A DNA stretch of 64,000 bases, from assembly GCA_015501585.1 (NCBI GenBank), contig JADNRY010000275.1, forward strand, positions 17,060 to 81,059, in the 5' to 3' direction. The notes beneath the pieces were generated by a model, which saw nothing but the letters and a program-made list of their open reading frames with translations, was not told where the DNA came from and searched no databases. The DNA is from Rhodocollybia butyracea (Eukaryota > Basidiomycota > Agaricomycetes > Agaricales > Omphalotaceae). Of the stretch, positions 21,192 to 33,452 are shown one piece after another (position 1 is the first letter of the stretch; every line of letters begins with the position of its first letter). Position numbers and translations under genes: made by a program.

Positions 21192-24100
21192 AGCTGTATG
21201 AATTCTTGTATCTGGTAGCGCATATTCAAGCTCTGCCTTTGATAATCCAAATTGTGACTTGTCGATTGTTTTTTCTAACTAAGTAACCTAAGGCCTTGTA
21301 GCTGAACTACGGATTTACAGTTTGAGGTGTGAGATTTCTCATATGGTCCGCCGCGTAAAAGAGGCAACAGACAAAGAGCAACAGACAAGCTACCCCAAGT
21401 TATTGAAAATATCACTGTTAGCTTTGGATTTTGCGACAAGACTCGGTAAGTAGGATGCCAACCATTGCGTCACCGACCCAAAAACACATCTGAAGTCGAG
21501 CCTGAGTCGGGTCTGCATCCTATGGAGGTTCCCACTGAAGAAAATCATTCCTCAACACCCAGCTTTAGTATTTGCTCTTGTAAATCTAATCCAAAAAACA
21601 TGTGACTTTAGATACCAGGATATCGGCGTTTTGGAAGCTCCCGTACCGATGGGAGTCGATTGTAATAATAGTACATGGGAGGAGTCACCGTAAAATTACT
21701 GCAAGTACTTTTGATTTCTTACCATCATCTCACTCACGTCTTGGAACTCAATGAGCACTGCAGACCGGAGCCACAAAACACCAGCGTCTGTACTACTAGC
21801 TCGTGGTACTACTACCGCCACCTCCACCACTGTAAATGCTTCCAAGGTAAACAAGGGTAACGTCCCCAGATGTCGCATCGCTGATCATTACCTGTCTCAC
21901 TAGCCTTTGGCGTCGCCGCCATTGCGCAATGTTAGCTACGGCTTGATCTTCCCAAGCACAATTTGTGCCTTGCCACATTACCTCATCGGCCCTGCCTTGC
22001 CTTGCACTCTAACGTGTCAAGAGATTTTAGAGCCTAGTAGAGTTTGCCTTCAGGAGTCATGCACCCTAGGCTCATTTTTCGGATTTGTCACATTTGTTTG
22101 TAAAAATGTCCTCGATGCTTTAAGCCTCAGCTGATGCTCAGATTAGATTCACTATGGCAAAAATTAGATATCAGCTGTTAGACCAACAATTCGGACTCCA
22201 GGTGAGTGCCTGTTCCCAAACAGAAGTAGAAAGGTAGACCAGCATTGCCATCCACAATTAGGCTACTACGATCTCTTTTCTGATCCCAAGCCAATCTCCT
22301 AGTCGAAACATATCTTTTTATTACTGTCTCCGAGTCTTCAACCAGTTTCATCAATCCCAACTTTGCCCAGCCTCTCCGTTGGAGAGCATGAGCCCTTCCA
22401 AATTCTATCTCCTTTCATGTTACGAACCCAAAAGAGGCCAGGCCTCCTATTGAGATCGAGATGGCAGCAGCGGATGTCACACCCAAACAAACCTCGAGCT
22501 CAGCCCATCCACTATCTGGATTCTTTGTTCCTGAGGTGAACGTGGTGCGTGTTTAGGGTATTATCTTTTAATCAAGGTCTAATCCGTGGCCACAGATGGC
22601 TCATACCGTTAACAGGCTTCTAAAAGTGAATCTCCTTCAGTGGTCAGCGGCGGAAGACACAATCTCCTCTTCGACGGGAACGTCGATGATTTCTTCAAAT
22701 ATTTCCTCAGCCTTTGGCTATTGGTTGTTAGACTCGATCCAGTCGTTTCTTTTGACACTTTGATGACTGACGACCAGCCGTGTGGGTGAAACGGGGTGAT
22801 TTTTACTACAGCATGGACTGGTTCGAGTCTAATAGGTAGTTATGTCCGACCAGGTAGGCCGCGTGGCTAACATAAATGGTCTCATTGAATTACCCACCTT
22901 CCAACCACCGCTCAACGAACTGGAGTTAGTTCAGGATAATTTTTCGTCATTGTGCATCCCAGCGTTGCGTAGCTCGTCACTCTTCTATGTGGTAAACAGG
23001 ACAAGGAACGAACTCCCAGCTATTTGATTCTTGAAGACAAAAGAGTTATACGCGACCTACTACAAATGCAACAAAGACAACGGTTGTCGTACGTCGCTGT
23101 AACAGTGCATGGGTCAAGGAGAGGAATTGTTAGTTACGACTGATTTCGCGGTTATGAATATACTGCAGCGAATAAGTAAGAATTCTTCAGCAAGGGTAGA
23201 TAGGTAGACCAAATATATGTATACTAATATTGACCTTTGGTTCGCTGAATCCAGACGGTCTGCAGTGGGTCCGGAATCAATATACCTTTGACTCATGCAA
23301 GAGCCTCCACCTGCGCTTGCAAGAAGTGGCAGGCTAATGGTTCCTGGTCATCTGGAAGTACAGCCTGGCACGCTCCACAAAAGGTCTTTTTCTTCGAGAC
23401 TAGTGAGAGACGCCTAGTGTCAAGAAGACAATTGGCACATAATACATGGCCACATTGGGTTCTAGCGTTCCGTGATTAGCCTTTTGCTCATATAAGAAGA
23501 AAGCAAAGCATACAATCGAGGCTGAAATGCTAGCTTCCGACAGTCATCACAAACTGTAGTTCCTTCAATTGTTCTTTCAAGATCTTTGACTGTCCTACTT
23601 AATTGCTAGTAGAACATCAAAAACTGCCAGTGAGCATGAAGAAAACCCGACTTGCTTGCACTTCTTGCTGTAGTCGCCCAACATCTGGCGATGAGCAAGT
23701 GGCAAGTTGTCGCAATCGTTGAGAAGAGCTGATCTGGGCAGCAGACATCAGGGAAGGTCGAGTTCTACCGGTATGCTGACCATGTTTGACAATAGCGCAT
23801 CGGACCTAATCAGAAAGAGTGAGCTCAAGAGTGTAAGACAATTATCTGGTAATCACCTGTGGTTTCTTAAACCCCTCTCACCGTATCGATCGCGAGCGTA
23901 AGTTGTACTGATGCGCGGTAGGCATATTTTAACAGAAGATAGCAGGAAGGCAGGATGTTTACAGCGTACTACAAAATGCCCATTTTATACAAATAGACCA
24001 AACAAAGATTCGTAAATACATAAAAGGGACAAAGGAGAGCCACGTCAGGCGATCCGAATGACTGATAGTTACTTGAAAGAATAAAGTCTAATCAAAAAGG

Positions 24101-24428
24101 TAAGTTAATGGAGATCCTGAATTTGAGAATTACTGAAACAATCATGATCAATGCAGAAAAAGATCAAGGCTCGCAAAGACAGAGCCTATAGTATCTCTAG
24201 ATCCAGTTCTGAAATATTATATCATCCTGAACCAATGTGGATTTGAGATGAGCGAGGTATTTGACGTGAGCCAAAACCGCTGGAATTAGCTGTCTTGTAG
24301 CAAAGATAAGTCGTTCGAGTAAAATTTAGTAAAGTAAAGCCTTTAAAACTCCGACCTGATACCGGTTGCATTCTGGCCTGTGAGATAAGATCAGGATGAG
24401 ATGATAAGAAATTGTGGTGGATTCAGAC
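21192..24428. other. 3.2 kb without recognisable genes or repeats
   Basis: Only frames of about 60-75 codons occur. I find no transposon motif, long repeat or array on either strand. It may be old degraded transposon sequence. Confidence 0.4.
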
Positions 24429-25130
24429 ATGGATATTTCTGACGATGATATGGTTACCTACGCAATTTTGAGCACTCCGTTTGCTCACACACCTACTACC
24501 CACACAATTCCGAGTACTCATTTTCCTCCCACACCTGCCCAAGACATTTGACTGTCTATTCCACCTTACACACCTGCTCAAACCAGCGGACTATCTATTA
24601 CATCCACTCCTGGACCATACTATTACGGTCATATGGCACCAGGCAACTATCCTGTCTTTCGGACACCCACTGCCTCTGGCGGCGAGGCTACACTCTCATC
24701 ACAAGTCCCGCTCATACATCCAATCCTTGCCAGAGAGTTGATTGCGTCGGGGCATAGAGACTTGAAATCAAACATGTCAATGTCTCCAAGGTGGAGAATT
24801 TACTTGAAGCTGTATCGCATGAAGGCGGGACAGTCGGAGAGTTTCTTTATTTCTTCTCCTGTGCTACAGATGAAAACGGGGTCAGAATCAAAGGCCATTC
24901 AAATGCTAACGAGAAAATTCGGTGGCTGCGTATGCGGTCTTGTTGCTTTTGTTTCAAGAAATCGAAATGTACCTTGCAGATAAGGGCTTACTCATGTTTA
25001 CCTGCGAAACAAACTATTACCTGTTTGACCATGAATCCCGTATCGGCACATCTACCAACCATAAAACAGTCTTAAACTTGCTCAGGCACGCTTTGAATGT
25101 CAACTCACGTGCTGATTGACTGTGCCAGAA
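24429..25130 (+). pseudogene. hypothetical gene, broken
   Basis: ATG 24429 begins MDISDDDMVTYAILSTPF, followed by a Pro/Thr-rich region with an in-frame TGA (context PAQDI-stop-LSIPP), a frame change near 24765, then KVENLLEAVSHEGGTVGEFL and YFFSCATDENGVRIKGHSNA. After another frame change it reads LLLLFQEIEMYLADKGLLMF. The segment reads like a once-continuous protein. I do not recognise the family. Confidence 0.35.
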
Positions 25131-26087
25131 CATACTGCAAAGGTGAAGGTCTCCAGAAGGATGCGCTGAGCCTTACAAAAAAAAAACGCAAATGGCTGGA
25201 GAAGAACCTACGTGCCAAATTGACACTCTTAACTGGCTTTTTGCTGTTGTTCTCATTCTCCTCTAGTGATCTCCTCATTGTGTGTGGTGTACACGGCGAT
25301 CTGACGTCTCTCTTTCCGGTGTCGATGCCACTTACGTGGCTGCTAAAGGTCTGTTTTCTCTTATCGATTTGCTTACTGACTAGATTGTTTCGTATTCGTA
25401 CTATACGTGCGAGATAGATTCTTTTTAGTGAAAGAGTCGTTTCATTCCTCGACCAACTGATATTCAGGTTATCTGTAGTCTGACCTCGTCTTCACCAGGC
25501 TTGTCCAACTCATACCCATTCCCATAACCATGTCCATAACAAATTTCAACTCCACCGAAGGCCGACTACAACGCCAACACATCCACTCTCCTGGGCGGAC
25601 GGTCCCACTCCATGTTGTCGACCGCGGCGCCCTCAAATACAACCCCTTTCTCCCGGGCGTGCGCATTGTTGCCTGGTCAGACGATGATGTTGGGCCTTAC
25701 TGCAACAGGACGGGCTGGAGCACAGAAAAAATACTGAGAGTCAGAATCACATCACGACCGAAGGGTTGCTGATTCTCCATCCCTCCGGCGGCACAAATTC
25801 CCAGTTCAGGGAAAGGGAAAACATTAAATTGCTGCTGTTCGTGACCTAGTTAGCAAGCAATGGATTGAAAAATCTGGACGAAAATTCTCGATGCTAGGGT
25901 TGGAGATAAATTGACGCCAGCAGAGGGCATATTTCCCAGATCCTTACTTGGTTGCTGAGATTAGTGTGTCGATAAGTCTGTGTTCGCACATTTTCAAAAG
26001 AGCCCAAGGGAATGCGAGTCAATTATGAGCCGTGATGGAACTGACAGACCAAAACGGCGAAAGTAAAGTGATTGGATTGTTGGAGGA
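25131..26087. other. no supported gene
   Basis: The only frame of note is an 80-codon plus frame at 25530 (MSITNFNSTEGRLQRQHIHS) without a recognised domain, mirrored by a minus frame. Nothing else is visible. Confidence 0.3.
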
Positions 26088-27165
26088 ATGGAGCAGAAGG
26101 ACTTGTCGGGACGACAGGCGCGTTGGCTAGAAAAGATCTCAGAATTTGATTATGACGTTGTGTATGATAACATTCTCGCCGATGCCCTTTCACGGATCTA
26201 TTCCAATGATAAGCCTGAGAGCGTGCGTGCGCAGTGAGTACATGTACCATGATTGTTGACACTGATGCGCTGCTGCAGCACAATGTGAGTATACCTGTGC
26301 TTGTTGATCTTGAAGCGGCTTCTGTCATGCCTGAAATATTTGCTGCGAGTACTCGGAACACTGGAAAACATGTTGAGACCAGCTGGGAGTTTGTTTGGCG
26401 GATGCGGGATAAATTTTGTCTTGCACAGCCCCCGTGGAAAACGAAATGAGGGCGGGAGTACTAACCCAGATCCTATGTTGCCTCAAACTGAAGTGTTACC
26501 TCCAGTTCATGAACAGGGAACTACTTTGAGCTCACTGGATGAGGCTCATGTGGACATTACTCCACAAGAATCGACCAATACTTCGTTACTTGCTGCAGGA
26601 CGATCCAAACTCGATCTAGAAGTTGTTCTAAAGGATCAGTATAAGAACGATGCCCCGTTTAAGAATATAAATCGACAAACCTGAAAAATTCCATAACTTT
26701 GAAGTATCAGATGGCCTCGTATATCTGAAAATGCGAGACAGAAAAGTTTTGCGTATACCGAAACTCACTGTAAATGGTCGGAGTATCAAGGAGTGTATCA
26801 TCGACGAAGCACATTCACTCCTGACTCATCTCGGTCCCAAGAAGACTACCAATTATCTTCAAGACCATGTTTGGTGGAAAGACCTAGTCTCGGATGTCAG
26901 CTCATATTACGATGTTGTCATACATGCAAGCGCACTAAGCCAAACAACGCTCGTCCATATGGGCTACTGAATCCCTTACCAGTCCCTAGCTATTCTTGGG
27001 AGTCGATTGCGATGGCCTTTGTGGGTCCCCTGCCTGAATCAAAGATCATAATGACACATATGACATGATTACTGTGGTTATTGACCTATTGAAGGGAATG
27101 GTACATTGTATCCGAGTAAAACAACCTATAAGGCAAAGCAGATTGCTGAGCTGGAAGTCTAAGAA
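26088..27165 (+). pseudogene. Ty3/gypsy RNase H - integrase N-terminal fragment
   Basis: The fragment starts in the RNase H end (RQARWLEKISEFDYDVVYD, ILADALSRIYSND), followed by a linker and the integrase zinc-binding region (EAHSLLTHLGPKKTTNYL ... CHTCKRTKPNN, split between two frames) and the start of the catalytic core (SWESIAMAFVGPLPES; MITVVIDLLKGMVH). It is truncated at about 27165 before the second catalytic Asp. At least two frameshifts and several stops are present. No LTR is attached. Confidence 0.7.
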
Positions 27166-27708
27166 AATTAGTGACCGTGACTTGTTGTTTTCGAGAATGT
27201 TTTAGACGGTCCGAATCCTATTCCTGTATCATCCTTTGACGTCAATCCCGTCCACTATTGCGTTGAACCCGGTCCAGAACTCCAGTTCCTTGTCAGGAAC
27301 ACTTACACTCACCAACGAATCGCATTTGGACACCATGATTCAGTCTCTGGCTGACTGAGTTTTACCCCGCTCCGCTGCCAATTTTACCTCCAGAGACCCT
27401 ACTGGCTCAGTCGATGGTGCTGGTAGCAATGTGGCGATGAAGAATGCTTGACGAAGACACGTAGACAATGGCGGAAGGAAGGATAGGTATATAAGTTGGT
27501 AGTTTGTTCTAAGTACGGTAGGTTCTACAGAATCAAAACCCCACGTTACAACGGTTCTCTAAACTTCGTGGGATACTGTGACGGTGATTTATCACTCAGG
27601 TGCCGAGACACACAGAGTATACAAGCGCTCAAGGCGCGTCTTTAATAAGTATATCCATTCTTTGTTCAGTCAAGACTATCTTACTCTACTCTGTCTGACA
27701 TTCGGATA
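27166..27708. other. no supported gene
   Basis: Short frames only. It separates the gypsy fragment from the next multi-exon gene. Confidence 0.3.
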
Positions 27709-29040
27709 TGCATTTTGAAGACGAATCTGAGCGCACTATTGTTACTCTGCAGCAGGACCTACTGATCAGGGTCTCTGGAGTGAACAAGCGAGCAAAAGTC
27801 CTCCAGAAGCGGATTGCCACTTGCATAAAAGAAGTGGTAGGTACTTCGTGGAAATCTTGTAAAAAATTCCTCATAAACATTTAATCTAGCGTGGATCAAA
27901 TGAACGTACGCAGTATTGGAAGGTGCATTGCACCAGAGAACACGACAACATCTTAGAACAACTACCATCAGAGCATAAACTGGAAATTGTTTCTTCATTC
28001 ACATCTCGCATAAATGACAATATAGCTAGTTTTGGGATGCCAACGAGGACCATCTGGGAAAAGTTAAACAGTGAGCCTTCCGCCATGGATTTCAAGCTTC
28101 TAGCACTAGGTGAGCCATACCTTGACCAAATGACAGCGGTAATATAATCTCTACAGCTTCGGCCTTCAAGCCAATCACACTGAACCAAGATTGGCAACGA
28201 ACATCGGACTGCCTTGTTCAGCTCTGTTTCGATCGAGCGTTGGAACTTGTCAGTATCTGTCGTGAAGTGGCACAGATTATACATCCAACCATAGTTACTC
28301 GAGAAGTTATCTCGGGCATAGCACAGTCGCATGATAGCAAAGAATATCTCCCCTTTGACCATGAAGCATCCCCTCCCAATTCTCCAGCCCCTGGACACAT
28401 GTATTCGATGGTCTACTCAGTTGAGCTCATTTTTTTCGAAAACAAAATCTAGTTCATTCTCTTATCTGGTGCCAGGGTCTTGCTACGTCTACTCAGGAAT
28501 TAGACCTGTGGACGATTCTGGAGAAATTTGAAGAAACGATGAACCATTGTTTCATACAGGCTGATCAAGAACTAGCTCATTTGACTACCTACATCAAACA
28601 GCACGAAAACAACATTGTGTGTATCTTCGAAACTGTTCTAGGTTGATTTCTGAATATCATTCAAAATTTAGAGTGCTTTGGACTGTGACATAGAGGACCA
28701 AGCTCTTTCGTTTGAGCAATCAATCAACGATTTAACATCCCAAGCTCAAAAGGTTGAAAGATGGTGGAGCGCGGGCGTCGGAAGTCATACCTTCAATGAG
28801 ACAAGAGCGCTAAATGCTATGTGGGTACTTACTCTCTCTCTCCTGGCAGCGAAAAAACTCGATCGAAGACGTAAAGTATCTAAGTAAGCCCCATTGTTTC
28901 ACGTTTCCTGAAAGTTTATGTACATGTTTGTCCTCAGATGATAACTGGTTCGCTTCTTTTGAAGCGATTTTCTCTGTGCGACAGGGTTACAACCCCTCCC
29001 AGATGAGTGCAAGTATTGCACAATTATTGGAGAGATATGT
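27709..29040 (+). CDS. multi-exon hypothetical protein, possibly coiled-coil
   Basis: Exon 1 starts at ATG 27709 (MHFEDESERTIVTLQQDLLI). A GTAGGT donor near 27838 and an acceptor TCTAG near 27889 lead to exon 2 (EHDNILEQLPSEHKLEIVSS). Later exons encode ELVSICREVAQIIHPTIVT, ILEKFEETMNHCFIQADQEL, SLALDCDI-type sequence (ALDCDIEDQALSFEQSIND), and PSQMSASIAQLLERY before GTACGT at about 29041. The heptad-like Leu/Ile spacing in several exons suggests coiled coils. I do not recognise it. The downstream chromovirus fragment begins about 80 bases later and may have cut the gene. Confidence 0.4.
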
Positions 29041-29123
29041 ACGTGTTTTTTCAGCAAACTTACGCTGCTACATTCAAATACTTTCATAGACAGCCACTAT
29101 GATCCAGCGAGACAAGATCATAG

Positions 29124-30410
29124 GTGGATTTCAACCACATTTTGCTACACATGCCACACATGGCACGCAAACTTTGCTGTATCCCACCCTTCAAAATCAA
29201 GTTGCAATTAGCTATAGCACATTTCCATGACCACAAGCTAAGGGGACACCCAGGTGAGAAGTGTACAAAGAAGATGGTCAATCAACTTGTCTTCTGGCCG
29301 CATCATACTACAGACATTTGTGACTATGTCTGCTCCTGTCACCCATGCCAACGGGCTAAGGCTAATTGACACAAGCCTTACAGCAACTTGAAGCCATTGC
29401 TGATTGGACAACAACCATGGTCTTCCATCTTTTTAGACCATATTACTCAGTTACCACCCAGCAGAGACAAAAAATTTGATGCAATCCTGGTAGTAGTCTG
29501 TCACCTTACTAGCAAACAAGCTATTTTATCCCATGCCACACTACCAACAATGCACCAGCATTTGCCTCTCTATTCATCACTCATGTCTTCTCCAAGCACG
29601 GACTACCATCTGACATTACTTCCGATGGTGGTTCTCTTTTCACTTCCCAGTTCTGGAAAGAACTCACCAGAATCCTGCACATTGAATTGCGACTATCAAC
29701 AGTGTTTCATCCCAAAATGGATGGACAGACAGAACATGTCAACCAGTCGCTCAAATACTACTTGCGCATATATTGCGCTTACAACCAAAACAACTGGAAG
29801 GATCTACTCCCGCTTGGGGAGTTCATATCCAACAACTCCCCTCACACTGCAACGGGAGTCTCACCATTTTTTGCCAACAAAAAATACCACCTGAAGCTCA
29901 CTATTGATGTAGAACATGAGGGGGTATCTACGACAGAAGCTAACACATTTGCACAGGATCTAGTGGAACTTCACAAATCCCTACAGAAGCACATTGCCAA
30001 CTCTAACAAAGACTACAAACACTACGCCGACCAAAAACAAAGGGAAGCACCAGACTGGAAAAAGGGCAATAAAGTTTGGTTAAACATGGAAAATATTTGC
30101 ACCAGAAGACCAACAAAGAGGCTCGACCACAAATGGACAGGACCATACACCATCCTCAAAAGCATTGGATCTCATGCATACTGACTAGATCTCCTGGGTG
30201 ATCTCCAACACATCCACAATGTCTTCCATGTCAACCAATTAAAACCCCACCACTCCGATCTATTCCGACAAATCCCGTCACCTCCACCCCCAATATTTGT
30301 ACAAGGCAACTTGGAACACGAAGTAGAAATCATTGCAGATTCCAGACCCATAGCCGGACGGCCTCAGGAGATTGAATACCTCATCAAATGGACAGGATAT
30401 GGTGCTGCAT
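29124..30410 (+). pseudogene. chromovirus (Ty3/gypsy) integrase with chromodomain, fragment
   Basis: The zinc-binding region HFHDHKLRGHPGEKCTKKMV ... CSCHPCQRAKAN comes first, then the core (WSSIFLDHITQLPPSRDKKF), a frame change near 29.58 kb, and VFHPKMDGQTEHVNQSLKYY with the catalytic Glu. The GPY/F-like region follows (KWTGPYTILKSIGSHAY, then TGA) and FHVNQLKPHH. A chromodomain start (EVEIIADSRPI ... IEYLIKWTGYG) ends abruptly at about 30405, where other sequence begins. Chromodomains direct integration to marked heterochromatin. The RT part and LTRs are absent. Confidence 0.8.
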
Positions 30411-30481
30411 TCAACATATACTCAAGGTCCTCCATGTCCTCTGGTGGTAGTGGCGCATTTACGACAACATTGGGCGATGAT

Positions 30482-30740
30482 TGGACCCCTACCAAAATAG
30501 GCTATAGATAGGCTACATGGAGGCTATAAATAGACCATGGATATGCAATGATAATCTACAGATAGCTATAGATACAAGTAGGGTATGGATAGGCTACATC
30601 AAGGGTACAGATAAGCATAGCCCATCCATAGCCTATCTGTGCCCCTGGTGTTGCCTACTTGTAATCTATCTGTAGCCTATCTGTAGTATATTTTTAGCCT
30701 TGGTGCAACCTATCTGTTGCCTATTTGTAACCTTGGAGTA
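30482..30740. repeat. 11-bp array, inverted then direct segment
   Basis: 30482-30612 carries units in the GGCTACAGATA sense and 30613-30740 in the TAGCCTATCTG sense. The stretch 30500-30612 is nearly identical to 62130-62240. Confidence 0.8.
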
Positions 30741-30779
30741 GTGACTTGGGCCCCCAGCCGGGTATTTTTTGGCAATATC

Positions 30780-31305
30780 TCAGCAATGACCTGACATTTT
30801 GACTGGGTCCAAGTTGTGGAGTTAAATTATAGTACATCCCTGGCTTTATGAGATAGATAAGTAGATATGGATGTGAGAAATGAATTCCATATAAGGAATT
30901 CTTAAAAATCCCAAATATCTACAACATGAGATAATTTTTTTGGGGACAAGTCATGTTCACCATTGAAAAGAGCAGCATCAAAAATGGTTGTTCCAATTTT
31001 AACAATAAAGAAATGCTCTTATCTGACCTCCCTATCAACCTGCAAAGTTGCCCTAAAATTTCCAAAATACACTAAAATAGGCAAAATCAGGTAAAATTGG
31101 TTACTACCATTTTCAATGTTGCTCTTTTTAATGGTAAAGATGGCTTTTATTTCATGCTGTAGATTTTTGAGATTTTTAAGTACTCCTTATATGGAATTCA
31201 TTTCTCACATCCACATCTATTTATCTATCTCAAAAGCCAGAAATGTTCTATAGCTTAACTCCACAACTTGGACCTAGTCAAAATGTCAGGTTGTTGCTGT
31301 GTTGT
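30780..31305. mobile_element. foldback / MITE-like element with ~160-bp inverted arms
   Basis: The left arm (about 30780-30940: CTGACATTTTGACTGGGTCC, AAGTTGTGGAGTTAA, GATGTGAGAAATGAATTCCA) recurs inverted in the right arm (about 31150-31305) at roughly 85 percent. The AT-rich centre is unrelated to coding sequence. I could not assign a TSD. Confidence 0.7.
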
Positions 31306-31309
31306 AAAG

Positions 31310-31539
31310 GGGAAAATTCAGATACAAGCTATGCTCATCCTCCAAATGTGGGGACAATAGCACACCAGAGGGTAGAGATGGGTAAAGCCCTGGGTCAACT
31401 CGGAAAAATCATCCCCAAAGAGGAAAGTGAAGAGTGAACGCAACACATACAATTCCCTTGCCAAGAAAGTAGATTCTATCTTGAACCTTATGGCAAAGTC
31501 TTCATCCGGGTCACCCAATGATTCATCATCCCCTACTTC
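31310..31539 (+). pseudogene. truncated copy of the conserved small ORF of the array element
   Basis: This matches 62990-63156 plus 63703-63715 and encodes NTYNSLAKKVDSILNLMAKS then SGSPNDSSSPTSDYL-stop; the stop lies in the first array monomer. The N-terminal part is missing or unrelated here. Confidence 0.55.
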
Positions 31540-31764
31540 AGACTATCTATAGTCTGTTTGTAGCCTTGGTGTAGCCTATCTGTTGCCAATTTGTAGCCTC
31601 AGAGTAGGCTATCTGTAGACCATCCATAGCCTATTTGTAGCCTGGGTGTTCCCTACTTGTAATCTATCTGTAGCCTATCTATAGTCTATTTGTAGCCTTG
31701 ATGTAACCTATCTGTTGCCAATTTATAGCCTCTGAGGAGCCTATCTGTAGACCATCCATAGCCT
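31540..31764 (+). repeat. 11-bp / 132-bp array, forward
   Basis: Units such as TAGCCTATCTG and TAGTCTATTTG run in phase. The same block occurs at 63715-63947. Confidence 0.85.
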
Positions 31765-31772
31765 ATTTGTAC

Positions 31773-32383
31773 TAGGGCTCTGCACCGGAACCATATTTAC
31801 GGTTTATACAAACGGTTTATATGGTTACGAAACCATACCATATAGACCTCTGATATACAGTTACGGAACCATATTATATAGACCTCTGAAGCATCTTGAT
31901 ATGGTACTTCCTGTGGTAAGGTAAATAGCCGTATTCACCGTATTTTGACAGCCGTTACGACCATAAATACAGTATACCATATAAACTGAGCAAACACGGA
32001 GCCTGTTCACTAAAAGTAACATCTTTCATTTTTTTAAACCCAATTATCTCTGAGGGAACTAGTTTATCATATCTTTCAGCTGTATATATATTTTTTATTA
32101 GATGGTGGGAGTCACTTTGAGATGAGCCCACACTGTCGGCATCTCCGGAACTCCTCATCAACCCCATCTCCTTGCCATATTCTGTCTTGGAAGCAGGAAA
32201 TAACTGATTAAACCTACATCTAAGAGTATCTTCTGCTGATAGTATGCCGTATTGCCATATTATGGCCGTACTTTTACTGTACCGTAACCGTCAGACACAT
32301 GAAACTACAGTTGTACAGTACGGTCACGGCCCAATTGTAGCCATATGGCACCGTAACCATATACGGTATGGTGCAGAGCCCTA
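31773..32383. mobile_element. hAT-type MITE, 611 bp, with 8-bp TSD
   Basis: The termini are TAGGGCTCTGCACC and GGTGCAGAGCCCTA, flanked by ATTTGTAC at 31765-31772 and 32384-32391. The 8-bp duplication and the TAGGG-type inverted repeat fit the hAT superfamily. The interior is AT-rich with repeated ATACGGT/ACCGTAT words and has no coding capacity. A partial inverted copy lies at about 40709-40867, and a third copy starts at 63956. Confidence 0.88.
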
Positions 32384-32391
32384 ATTTGTAC

Positions 32392-32824
32392 CCCTGGTGT
32401 TGACCACTTTTAATCTATCTGTAGCCTATCTATAGTCTAGTTGTCACCTTGGTATTGCCTGGATGTAATCAATCTGTAGTCTATCTGTAACCTATTTGTA
32501 GCCTCAGAGGAGCCTATCTGTAGACCATCCATAGCATATTTGTACCCCTTGTGTTGCCTACTTGTAATCTATCTGTAGCCTATCTATAGTCTATTTGTAG
32601 CCCTGGTGTCACCTATCTGTTGTGTATTTGTAGCCTTAGAGTAGCCTATCTGTAACCCATCCATAGCTTATTTGTGTAGCCCTGGTGTTGCCTCCTTGTA
32701 ATCTATCTGTAGCCTATCTACAGTCTATTTGTAGCCTTGGTGTAACCTATCTGTTGCCTATTTGTAGCCTTGGAGCTGCTTACCTGTAGCCAATCCATAG
32801 CCTATTTGCTCCCTTGGTCATGAG
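32392..32824 (+). repeat. 132-bp higher-order array, forward
   Basis: The 132-bp unit is twelve 11-bp monomers: TTGCCTACTTG, TAATCTATCTG, TAGCCTATCTA, TAGTCTATTTG, TAGCCTTGGTG, TAACCTATCTG, TTGCCTATTTG, TAGCCTTGGAG, TAGCCTATCTG, TAGACCATCCA, TAGCCTATTTG, TACCCCTGGTG. About three units are present; the two measured starts, 32553 and 32687, are 134 apart owing to two extra bases. Confidence 0.9.
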
Positions 32825-32990
32825 CAAAACCTGTATTTAGCAATTAAATTGCCCCAGCAAATGTATGGAATCTCCAGCAAATATATTGAATTGCCAGTGA
32901 ACTGTATTGAATGTCCAGCGCTGGACATATGCAGGTGTCCTGGGGTTCTGGAAGCACTGGGAGCACTTGCATGTTTTGTGTTGCCTACTT
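32825..32990 (-). mobile_element. short MITE-like repeat, copy 1
   Basis: The segment from GAGCAAAACCTGTATTTAGC to GAGCACTTGCATG recurs inverted at 40113-40275 and, split by the Harbinger element, at 33131-38353. The interior has repeated CAATACA/TTTGCTGG words. Confidence 0.65.
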
Positions 32991-33130
32991 GTAATCTATC
33001 CGGTCTTCTGTAGTCTATCTGTAGCCTATCTGTACCCTTGATGTAACCTATCTGTAGCCTCAGAGTAGCCTATCTGTATCCCTTCCATAGCCTATCTGTA
33101 CCCCTGGTGTTGCCTACTTGTACTCTATTT
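32985..33130 (+). repeat. 11-bp array, forward, short block
   Basis: About a dozen monomers (TAGTCTATCTG, TAGCCTATCTG, TTGCCTACTTG) precede the CATCAG-ended element. Confidence 0.8.
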
Positions 33131-33452
33131 CATCAGCAAAACGTGGGTTGTGCAGGCAGCGCTGGAAGGAGCCTGCAAGTGCTCCCAGCGCTTCCAGAGC
33201 CCCAGGACACCTACATATGTCCAGCGCTGAACATTCAATACAGTTTGCTGGCAATTCAATACAATTTGCTGACAATTCAATATATTTGCTGGAGATTCAA
33301 TACATTTGCTGGGACAATTTAGGGCCTGTTTGGCAACACGAATCCGGATTTTGTCAGATTTTGCTGGGACTTTTATTTGCCCATTTGTCACCTACATGTG
33401 ATCAATTTCTATTTAAAGACAGCCAAAGCTTTGATTATCGGATAGTATTATT

